Assembly (NCBI RefSeq): GCF_000003815.2
Contig: NC_049987.1
Location: forward strand, 22,496,516 to 22,560,515
Direction of reading: 5' to 3'
Origin: Branchiostoma floridae
Lineage: Eukaryota > Chordata > Leptocardii > Amphioxiformes > Branchiostomatidae
DNA length: 64,000 bases
The notes under the pieces are model-generated. The model saw only the letters and a list, made by a program, of their open reading frames with translations. It did no database searches and was not told the origin of the DNA. Of the stretch, positions 10,317 to 22,300 are shown piece by piece (positions within the stretch are counted from its first letter, which is position 1; each line of letters starts with the position of its first letter). Position numbers and translations under genes: made by a program.

Positions 10317-13300
10317 CTGCATGGATAGGAAATAAAAGAAGACGTGAACAGTTATGCTGCAATGCGAAAGTAATGTAGGGGCATGCCTTCTCATTAAACG
10401 AAGCGTGACAGCGTGTGTAAACTACGTATAATGTAATAAGGTACGTAATGAGCATACACAAAGTTTCTATACCCTTGTTTCAGCCAGATATTTGGCTTTC
10501 ATGGCACTCTCCAGCTGCCTCTGCCTGCTAACTCGGGAGTGGTTTGGATGATGTCCAGCACACCCTGCAGAGCAGGAAGATATGCGTTAGTCAGTAGGCT
10601 TATTTCGCAATTTCAGTTAAAGCTGGTGTTGTCGACTTTACTGTATTCTCCGTTATGCAAGAATAAGAATGTAGTTGGCCGTCGATTATACAAAAGACTG
10701 AAGCAATTTGATTAAATGAGAAATGATCTACCTTTTGATTCACTTCAACGTAACTGATGTTTGCCTCTGCATATTTAGATAGCTTCAAACTGCGACGCAT
10801 TTCTGGTGTCAACATTGTTCAGATTTGTTCCAAAAGGACGGATACAAATTAGGATTTTCTGGCCATGGTTAACATTGATCGAAGGACGCAATATAAATGT
10901 CTGTGCGCATGATCCGAGTGGCCAGATGCCATCTTGGATCTACCCACCCTAGCTACTTACACGGGAAGAACAGCTCGTCACATGACACATTGTTGTCGGA
11001 CAGCAGGGTTGAGCAGGTCCGCTGTTTCAGGGGTCGGGCAGGGCCTTTAGAAGATTCCAACCTGAATGACAAAGTTATTTATTCACAACCTAGGAGTAAC
11101 ATACCTTCTTCGGGACAATAATGACCGGTTCACTTTGCACTGCAGCTGGGTGTTGCTGCTAACAATGCCATGACATAGGCTTCAAGTCGTTTCAACTTGA
11201 GAAGGATCGGAGGACTGACTGAACGCTTGTTAGTAACCGGCTTAGTTTGCTTACATATAAAGTGTTTACTTTGTAGATATCTATTATGTTTATACTCTCA
11301 TGATCATGTCCAATGTCAGAAAATGAATCACATGGTGAAATGAAGGGTACAATACCTCGGGCAGGTTGAAAGGTCACTCGAGGCCTTGTCTGTCTCCGAA
11401 CCTGCACAGTTTCTAGAGTTAGCCTGAGCATCTGCAAACAAACAAACAGATCATAGCTGAGTTGAGTGATTCTTTCGCTTGTTCAGAAGCTTGTGGTCCC
11501 TACTGTACTGGCGCATAGGTCACATATGTTCCCCTAATCATCAACTAGTTGGAACAGCAACCCAACTGTAAAGCTGATACAGGGCTACAGAGACATTTCG
11601 CGAGGCGAAAGATACGAATGCAATAAAAGCAACGAAGCGCGATTCGACGTGTTGTCTTGAAGACTTAAATCTTAAAAATGGCTTCTCTCTGAAAAAAAGT
11701 ATGTGAACTATATCTTATAGTTATAACTGAGTCCAGAAATAATTAATATAACACGAAACTAGACATGCGTTATGTGGGAAAAGTCGTTACGTAAGCCCTA
11801 CATATCACGAATTTCTACATTACCTGCACGTTTGAGTCTGTTGACGAGCCGATGAAGACAGAAGGCGAGGATGATCAGCACGGTGGTGGCGGCAGCAGCA
11901 GACGTGCAGAGGGTCACGATCAGCAACATGCTGGAAACTGCCAACAAGAGAGCAGAGCATTTGTTACCATCTACTACTCGTACTACTATTGTCAGTCAGT
12001 CTATACAGCCTATGACATTGACTGCGCAATTTGTTACCATCAGTAAAGTGCTAAACTATACTAGGGACGGCTAAAACACATCAGAACATCGTTAATTAGT
12101 ACCATCCATGGTACTGATGACAAAAGATAACAACATTAGGTTAAGGTATCAGCACTCATAGTAGTATTCAGGACCATCCTAGAGACTGTCACCAACGATC
12201 CCTTATGACATACACTCGCCTTGTCTTACGCTTATCATTGCGATTTATTTATCTCTGATATAGTATTCTTAGTATACGCTAGTTCCCCCTAGCTCTAAGC
12301 AACAGCGATGCAAACCTACGAATTCATGTCTGTTGACTGTGGTATGAGAGATCAACGAAGGTTAGACACCCAGGCAACAAGATACGCAAGATAGCAGTTA
12401 CTCGACAGGCAACTGGACCTTTTCTAAGTTCGTTCCAGTTTATATGGAGTAACTGTTACCTTGCGGGTGGAGTGATAGCTTACATCTGATGTGAACTCTG
12501 AACTGCCTCTGGTCTGTCCCGAACACGTTGGTTGCCTTGCACACATACGTCCCTGTGTATGACGCGTCTATCTTACAGATGGTCAGGACGTCTTCTCTGA
12601 TGTCACCTAAGACAGTCTTGACCTTGACGCCATCGTTCTCTCCAGGATGGAGCCGTTTCTCGTCACCGCTGTGGCTCCTGAATACCCATTGGACGGCGTC
12701 ACAGGGTGGGTCAGACATAACCTTACACGTCAAGGTCACTTCTTCCCCCTCGTCTGCAAAGATGGCGGCCGTGTCACCTAGAACGTCTGGTCTACCTAGA
12801 GACGGTGTTAGAGGGCATTGTAACAAACTACTAATAGGGACAGCGCATTGTGACCTCAGTTACGTTTGAAAATTTCCTTAATCCCGGTTGTTCTTTTGGT
12901 TACTAATTGACTATTTTTCTCTCTTTACTACTATTTATACTCGTAGGACTGTGACAGAAATGTCTACAGTAATATATTTACAAGTTATTTCCATACACAA
13001 AGTAATACGCTTACCAAGAAGTTTTCGACCAGTCATCTGTTCCTTCTGAAGTTAATTTGACCCGAGACTCAAGGGCTCATCGACCACCCCTCAATAAAAA
13101 CGGGGGTCGATACCGACTTTCGTATACTAGTACCTTTGCGCCGCTGATGACGTTATACTTTCTCTCAGGTCAAGCGACACAGGCTTTGGGTCAATTATTA
13201 CTACATGTATGTATTTAACTTCTCTTTGCAGCCACCAATAATCTTTTTTTCTTTATACGTCACTAGTTGGAGTATTCGTGCAGTGCACCCCCTCCTATAT

Positions 13301-16300
13301 ATTTCAGATAGGCCAGAATCTAGCATGAGCTTAATAAGTTTCGCTACTCCCTGCGCGTATTCTCTGTTTATTGTCGCTGCTGTTATCATTTTTACAGCAG
13401 TGATAAACCTAAGCCATGAATCCTGATGACTGCGTCTATGACAGCTTCCGTACAGACGTTACATGTTTATTGCCATGGGTAGTTTCCCGTACCTATTACG
13501 TTTATGAACGTCCTCCTCCTGGCGCCAATGAACCCGGCGCTTAGCGCCACGCACTCGTACAGCCCCTCGGCCCTGTAGTCCATGGGAGACAGGGTGAGCG
13601 GGTTCTCGTACAGACCGTTAGTGTCGTTCCGCCTCCACCACACCCGGGGTTTGGGGTTCCCGTCAGCCACGCACTCCAGCCTCAAGACGTCTTGGCCGTA
13701 CAAGACGCTGATCTCTGAGTCGAACGTCCTGCTTATCGAAGGAGCATCTATAAAAAAAAATTAGACGGGTATTATTGGACTGTAAAAGTCTTAGGGCTAA
13801 CACTTATCCTTGAAAATTGCCATAAGAAGACAATTTATGGTATCATAAAAGTACGGCGGCAGAAACATTACTGACGACGACTAGCGACTGGATCGCTGAT
13901 TACTCATCAAAGAACCATTTGTACTCTACCTCTACATGTTAATCTTTAGTCTAAAATTTCTTGAACGATTAATCTCCAAGCAGATCCTACGGTAGTATAA
14001 GATAGTATAAAAAGCTGGCAGAGGAGTGAAGTCGGCCTAAGAGTGTGTAGTCGTATGCTACCGGTGCCCGTCTGACTACCTTTGCTTTGGCCGGCTATAC
14101 TCCTTGGCCGGCTTTGATGCTATCTTATGGCACAGTAGGATCTGCTTGGAGATTATTGAACGATTAGCAATCAGATCACAGAGGCGCAATGTTACATGTT
14201 TTGAATAAGGTAACCATAGTAACTGACACGTGACGTCCAGCATGACTGTTGCTGCCGCAGATGGTTTGATGCCGTTGTCGGCCCGACACTCGTACAGCCC
14301 GGCGTCTGTTCTGGACACGTTCTTTAACTGGAGAACATCAGAGCTGGAATAAAAGATGGTTAGATATCTCATTAGATAGTGGTGTCTTTTTTTGTAGCGT
14401 AGAAGACGTATCTATTTGGGGGGTCTTTATTCGAATTGATAAGCGAAGTCGGTGTTCTTCTCGTCTTAAATGGTCGTCGTCATATAGTTTTGAGAGGCCA
14501 ATAACATATGGTTTTATTTCTGTTTTGTTTTATCTATTTAGCACAAATCAAACATATACATATGGAGACATCTAAACAAAACACATGTAAAATGTACTGG
14601 GGAACGTGGAGCCCAACAAGGTACTAAGCTGCCCTTGCCAAAGTTTCTCCAAATATGGAGAATATTAGAACTGGTATGGTTTACGATTATCAGATGCCCC
14701 ATTTGATAGCGCTATCTTTCATTGTTAGGTAGAAGGTGCATCTAATGGAGTCTTGAACCGAACTTGATAGCGAAGAAATATACACTTGTTACATCTATTT
14801 GAGTCTTTACATCTACTTGATAGAGAAGGAAATAGTGGCATATTGGAAGAAAGGGCGACTGTGTTTTGCTTCGTGAACGTGTCAAAAGAACCTACCTGTG
14901 TGCAATGTCTGTCGGCTTGCCATTGGTCAGCCGTGCCCACGTGACGTGCGTGACGGGGCTACTGTTCACGTGGCAGGACAGTTGGGCCGACTGTCCCTCC
15001 GCCGCACGGGCTGATGGGAAATCCGGAGTCACCACAGGAGGGTCTGCAGTAGACGTACATGTAAACATAAGTTCTTTTAGTCAATAGTTGTTATCTCATC
15101 ATCATCTCGTTGTTATATATCTATAATGAGTTCTGAGTAGTTACATTTATTCAGCTACTAGTATCTATGTATCTGTTATCTGCTATCATTTCGTTCAGTT
15201 TAGGTAACTTTAGATTAACTGATCCAACAACAAGATTAGTTCATTTTCGTGTATTTTTTTATTTACCAGGACTTATTCCATTACTAGTTGTTCGATTTTT
15301 TATTTGCAACATATTTACTTGAGTTGCTGTATTTATTAGTTGTTATTATTTACTAGTTATTCTCATGTAAATTTGACAGGGTGAGACCAAGTATAGACCA
15401 GCTGATTGATCACTGTCTCAACCGCAACATTTTCTAAACATTCCTCGAAACTGTATATTTTGACTTCAACCTCTGCGTAATTAAAACAAAATACAGAAAT
15501 AGATTTGTATTTATTGAGAACATTAGACGTGGAGCAAGATACAGGAAGTCATGATTATGAAAAAGCAGAGATATCCACGTCTAGGATTTCAAACTTAGAA
15601 ATCTAAGTACATATAATTTGACAAAGTTTTGCACTCTTGAACACATGATACGATATTACTCCTTGCCTGGCTGTTTGGGTCAAGAGATTTTCAATCTAAA
15701 TTCTCCCTGTAAAGTTAGCCAACATAAAAATCGCCCTCCCACAACATTGTGCAGCAGTAAATCTACAGTCGTCGCAGTAAAATCTGCATTCCTGTACAGT
15801 CGCCTTTACAAGTGTAATAACGGAATGAATCTGTCCCTGTTGCACTGTTGTATATTGTTGGTTTATGACCCGACAGAATCTGAAAGGGAATCCTTTGTAA
15901 GTTTGACACTATGAGAAACTGTCTGACGGTATTGACGGTTCACTGAATCACGACCTGCGCGTTTTCTGTAGAACTATCACGTGGGTGTGGAAGGTGAAGG
16001 TGAAGAACGTGACACGTCTGCTTTGCTTTCTTTTTTTACGAGATCCTTCAAAGCAAGGTCACGAGACCACTTCAAGTCATTGCCATTGAACTTAGAAGTT
16101 GGAAACTGTACACGGAGATAGCGGTGGACATTTGTTTACCGAGGCCTACGTCACATTTCCAAACCGGGGCCCGGCCGGGCAGCTTTCGGGAACGAAACGC
16201 ATGACATGAAGAACACCAAATAAGACAAGACGAAAAGACAATGGTCGTGGGCATTTTTCGTTTTTTGTGACGGTTCACTGAATCACGAGCTGGGCGTTTT

Positions 16301-19300
16301 CTATAGAACAATCACGTGGGTGTGGAAGGTGAAGGGAGCTACGTTTGGCTTAGGTCCCAATTCACAACCAGTGGCCCGGCCGCGCAGCTTTCGGGAACGA
16401 AAAGATATGATAGAAAAGGCAAGAAAACCCACAGAACGAAAACAAATTAGTCAGGAGCATAATTCGTATATATTCTTTGGTAGAAACTTTTATTATTCGT
16501 TTCCGCAAGCATCCCGGCCGGGCCCCGTTTCGGAAATTTGACCTAAGCCTGAGACGGCTGCCAGCGCACGCCAGAGTTACAATTCTCCGCTCGTATTTGT
16601 GCTTTTTGTATCCTATTCCCAACATAAAGTCAAATATAATAGAAATTCAAGTTAGGACTCAGCGATGCCAACAACGTGCCGCAGTCCAATGAGACACTTG
16701 TCGGCTGCCACTGCACGCCTGTGTTACAGTCCCACAGTAAGTCTAACACAATTCTCCGCCCGGCCGATTTACGGCAATGTGTTCACGATCGATATTCTTT
16801 ATTCTGCAATATACGACGTTTAACAGGCGCGCCCTCGTGGATTCCATTCTGCGTGTGCGGAGTTTATCACACCGTTTCCTCCCGTTAGGCCAACTATGGT
16901 GCAGTAACTACTGCAGTCTCGTCTAGGGGTGGGTACTGGTACAGAACATTCGGGTCCAGGTACCGCTTAGGTCCAGAGGATCAGGTCCAGGTCTAGACCT
17001 GAACCTGATTCAGTATGAGAAAACATGTGAATGGAAGATGCTCAAACCAATGGTCAATTTGGCTATAAAGAGATCTGTTTTGTGGAGTATTGGACTCCCA
17101 CCGGCGTTTTAAATTCATACAAAGCTAACAGCCACTGTACCCTTGACTGTACCGGTACCCACCCATAGTCTCATCTTATATGCGTGTGGATACTTGTAGC
17201 TGTGGAGGAGGCGAGGGGTAGTGTTTCATAACTTATTCTTGATTGACTCATATTTATTTCAACATCTTTAAAGCCAAAAACGTTGCACACGATACACTAC
17301 CCGTCCTATCCTACTAGGAGCCCTCGTATCTCTTTACAAAGACAATGGGCGACCACATGGTACTTGTTGAATCCCTTCCATTTTAAACTAGATATACTCA
17401 AAAATTTTTAAGTTTACTCCGTAGCAAGTTACGAACGTACCACGAAGTAAACTAACTAAAATACGACAGATGACAGCAATGAATACCAAATGTCATAAGA
17501 TACCGTAAACCCCCTTAAGCCTCTCTAACACCTGCAATAGTATTTCTATACATATAAGAAAAGCTGGGAATATGATACACGGTGCAACCATGCCCCCCCG
17601 GTCATGTAAGTTGATTAGAAGACTTCCAACACGATATTACTTCCCTGTACAAAACACCAAACATCGATACCCTGTAAACTACCTGACACTGTCATGCGGC
17701 GCCTCCGGCTAAGTCATCTAATAAAACAATCTTCTTCTTCGATTTCTTCTAGATTGTTTTATAAGCTGGGAGCAGGTTCGTTTATGGGATCTCAGGTTTT
17801 TCATAAAATATTAATTATTGCAACTTACGTTCGAGAGGCCGATCGATCATATCTTAAATAGAAGCTATATTTTATAGTGCAGCAATATACCGACTTCACG
17901 TCGAGTAATTGAAAAAGGTTTATGACTTATGAATGAAGATTGAACTTTAAAAGACCAAGACTTATAGAAGAATTGGGACTCATCCAAAAAATTCCGTCTG
18001 TTGCTACTTGTCTGACTTTGAGTGATTCCCAATTCTTCTAGGTGTTGGTCTAATAAATTCAGTCTTTATTCATAAGTCATAAACGTTTTTGAATAACATG
18101 TGAAGTCGTTACATTGCTATACTGTAAAAATATAGCTTCTACTTCAAACATAATCGATCGACTCTGTGATGAGATGAACTGTAGCCGATATTAAAATAGG
18201 GTCACAGTGACTTGATTACATGATCTGATTAAAATCCTCGCTCGCATCGATTTTCGTTTGTTTCGAAATGCTACAATACTGTAAACATTCAAAGAAGCTG
18301 AAGCAAAAGGAGTGTGGGAAAATGGATACTAAGGCCGTACAATGCTTCTTTTTCTATCTCAAAACGTACAGAATTTGTTGTAGATTCACTCCTTTCACAA
18401 AATGTACTTTGAGCCTTGTGCGAAGTTTCTCAAAGTCTTATAAGAAGACGTGAAAGGACAACATACGACCAGAATGTGCTGTTTAAAGTTCTGCTAGTTC
18501 AGCTATTTGTAAAACCTTACTGGCCACTTAGGGACTCATGATTAAAGCTTTTTGGCCCAACTTTCTTTCGTTTGTTCGCTTTTATTGTTCATACTTGTTG
18601 ATTAAGTCAAATCATCAAAAGTTTAATATTTTTCAATTATGCATAAAGGATAATTGCTGTCATGTGTAAAAAACAACAAAATTCAGGCATTAAGCCTGCA
18701 AAGTGGCGTAGGAAGTAAATAAAGTAAAAAGAAGGAGTACAATTTACTTACAATACACCACCAGACTTGTCCAGGCAGCCTTGGGTCGAACTGTGCCCGG
18801 GAAGCCCTGGTCCGAGACACAGCTGATGTTGGCTCCGTTGTCCCACTTGGTGAGCGAGGGAATCAGCAGGTTGACGGCTACCGTGGAGGTCTCGGCGTCC
18901 ATGATGAAGGCGTGGTCCGACTGGGGGTTCCGTACCGTACCGTTGTACCAGGACAGGCGGGGGATGGGGCTGCCCCCCTCCGAGCGGCATGACAGCACCA
19001 GCCCCTCGCCAACCACCCGCGGCGTCAGGTTCCCCGTGATCCTTACGACTGTCGGTGGAACTGCAGGGAGGGACTACATCATGTCTTAACGAACTGAGGA
19101 GAGCAATCTATACATCTCGAAGCGAATGTTTGAGTATTTTCATGCATGTCTCTGCAGAATTTGTAAGTCTCGTGTGACCTGTGAAGAAAACAAAAAGGCC
19201 ACAAATAGAAAACTTACGCGGTAATTGTGTGATTTGTCAAGTGTGTGTTAGTATTTCTCCCTTGTATCCTGATTTGTTAAGATTTTGTAAACGCCTCCTT

Positions 19301-22300
19301 TGAAGATCACTCACCCAGTCAGAGGAATTGCCCTAAAGATTCATGAATAAATAAATAAAGATTGACTGGGAAAAATTGGGGTTAATCCAAATCGTTGCTG
19401 CAGATACGTGCGTGTACTCCTGATGGTCTTCGTTGTCCGTGAAGGGTAGCATACATGTAGTGTCAGATCGATGGTTATACTAGATAACAAATATGGGATT
19501 TACCTCAATGGACTTAAAATAATGAATTTAAATACATTATGACATGTGACAACCCCTTTATTTTATACAAAGGAAAATATATTAAAGAATGTCTAGACTC
19601 TAGAAATCCCTCCAATGATTGTAAAACACCGTTTTCATCCCACACTATGTACCCTTGTTTTAAGTAGATTAGCCTTATAGAAATGTGGTTATGTATCAGT
19701 AGATACCATGCCATGTACCTTGTACAATATGTGCATAATAAAGTTACCCATATGACTACGGGGCCTCACACCTCGGTGAAATATCTAGAGTTTTTGTAAA
19801 TTTCTTCTTTTAATTCTGAAGGATTTTCTCGCCTAAGTTGATTTTCAATAATCTCGAAGATGTCTTCCAATAATCTTTGAGTACTGCATGCACATTCGGG
19901 AAATCTGGACACGGGCTGGTTCCATTCCCCGTCACCTTTCTAAAACCTTTCTTGTACCTTTGACCCAATTTCTTGCCAAGAGTTCCCTATCACCCAAATA
20001 TCAATTGTTGGACTTCGGACACGCACCACTACAAACAAATACATCAGCTGATTTCCGTCTTCATGGAGGTAACGTCAATACCGTATCTTACGTCGAGCAG
20101 AACAACGCCGGTGTTCAACATTGGCCACGTTGTCACTAAAATGCCACCTCGCGGAAGCTGTACAAACTGCAGCATTTCCAACACAAGCGTTGAATCAATA
20201 ACTGTGATATCAAATAACACAAAAGGTCGTTCCCTTCCTCTTAGTAGTGAACAGCTTTCAATCATTAGCATTATTCTTATTTTCACCTTCACGGAAAGGA
20301 AACATGGCGTTTAGTACAATGCTAAACTTTCTACCAGTACAAAGCACTGTACTGTGATTACTACAAACCACAGATGAGCTTCCGTGATGATTTGAGAAAA
20401 AGAACTGCTTGAACTTGGCCAGGAACATAGAAGAGACATGTATCAATTGTTCCCTCTTCTTCTTTGCCAAGCAAGTAAAGTCAATGACCTCGACCAGACG
20501 GCTGTCACTATGGTTACGTGCCCTAGTCGTAAGTAAATCCAACGGTAGCATAAGATAGTATCAAAAGCTGGCAAAGGAGTGTAGTCGGCCAGTAGCCAAT
20601 TTNNNNNNNNNNNNNNNNNNNNNNNNNNNNNNNNNNNNNNNNNNNNNNNNNNNNNNNNNNNNNNNNNNNNNNNNNNNNNNNNNNNNNNNNNNNNNNNNNN
20701 NNGAATTTGGTCTCAATGCGCTCTCCTCATTTCCCTTTGGGGTAGGGCCCAACCAATATCACATAACTTCCCATCCTTCTCTCGATATTTACCTAAAAAA
20801 TATTTTACCCATTTTTATATGATTTTAATAATACACTAATTTATTTTTATCTCCCTATTATCAAATTTTATTCATAAAAAACCGATTCACTCCTTTGCCA
20901 GCTTTTGATACTATCTTATGCTACCGTTGGCTATGCTTCGGAAGATTAGTCCTAGTCCTCTGTCTTTGGTTCTTGCAGGGTCTTCCTTTTCTGGATTTGC
21001 AGGTATTAGATCCTACCAAGGCGAAGTCCACAGCACGATGTGTCGATATTTCAGTCAAGTTCTTAGAATATGTCTGTATATGGGCAACCTGGCTTGGAAA
21101 GGAAAGGAAAGTGATCTCAGTCCAGTTTAGCTCACTCAAGATCTAGTCTTCCACTTGTCGTGACAGAGAGGACAGACGCTATATACAGTATACGTCGATG
21201 AAAATTAGACATCCAGGTAATAAGATATGCCAAAAAGCAGTTACTCAAGCAACTGGACATGATTTTGGAAACGGTCAGAAGTTTTATAGATAATATCCAC
21301 TACCCTTCGTCAGTGACACTGAGGAGATGTACATGCGACGCCTGGCATGTTTCAAATTTGACGACCAAAACCTCTGCTTGGAGAACAGCTCCCGTGAACA
21401 TGCCCGTCCGACTTCCAGCGTGATCATGATGTACCGCCGCTAATGGAAATCCGATTATCTACATTATGAGGAGTGATTACTGCTAGTGAACCTTCTTAGC
21501 TTCCGTACTTTTCTTTCTAACCACAACGGTCCTAGTTCTCTATCTTTGAGGTCTTTCCCAAGTAGGCCTAATTATATGTTCTTGCAGTGTCTTCCTATTC
21601 TGGATTTGCAGCCATTAGATCCTATGTGGTCACAATTTCAACCAATAAGCTGCCTAGTGACCCCACTGTGTTGTTCTTACTATCAGAACAAAATATTCCA
21701 TAAGGCGAAGTCCAAAGCCGGTTCTGCAGGTGAGTCGGTCAACGTGCATGAGTCGCCTGGCATATTCCACATTTGAGGACCGAAACCTCAGCTTGGAGAC
21801 TATGCCCATACCCGTCCGACTTCCGGCATGATGTACCACCTCTAATGGAAATCCGATTATTTGCACCTAATCATGATCCTTCTTAGCTTCCATAGTTTTC
21901 TTTTTTGAGGAACAAAACCTCTGCTTGGAGAACAGCTCCCGTGAACATGCCCGTCCGAAGTTCATCATGATGTACGGCCGCTAATGGAAATCCGATTATC
22001 TGCGCCATGAGGACTGATTACTGATCGTGAACCCTCTTAGCTTCCGTACTTTCTTTCTGACCACCACGTTCCTATTTCCCTATCTTCGAGGTCTTCACCT
22101 AGTAGGCCTAATATGTTCTTGCAGTGTCTTCTTATTCTGGATTTGTAGCCATTAGATCCTATGTGGTCACAATATCAGCTAATTAGCTGCCCCCACTGTG
22201 TTGTTTTGACTATTAGAACAAAATATTCTATATGGCGAAGTCCAAAGCCGGTTCTACAGGTGAGTCGGTCAACGTGCGTGAGTCGCCTGGCATATTCCAC

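Noticed and set aside
10600-10731. Extension of the ITIM exon as a read-through 3' end
   Set aside because: The frame stays open to about 10600 but loses protein character after the GTAGAT donor; the in-phase join to the terminal exon is preferred.
12528-12869. 113-codon plus-strand frame
   Set aside because: Antisense shadow of Ig exon 7.
18781-19089. 102-codon plus-strand frame
   Set aside because: Antisense shadow of Ig exon 3.
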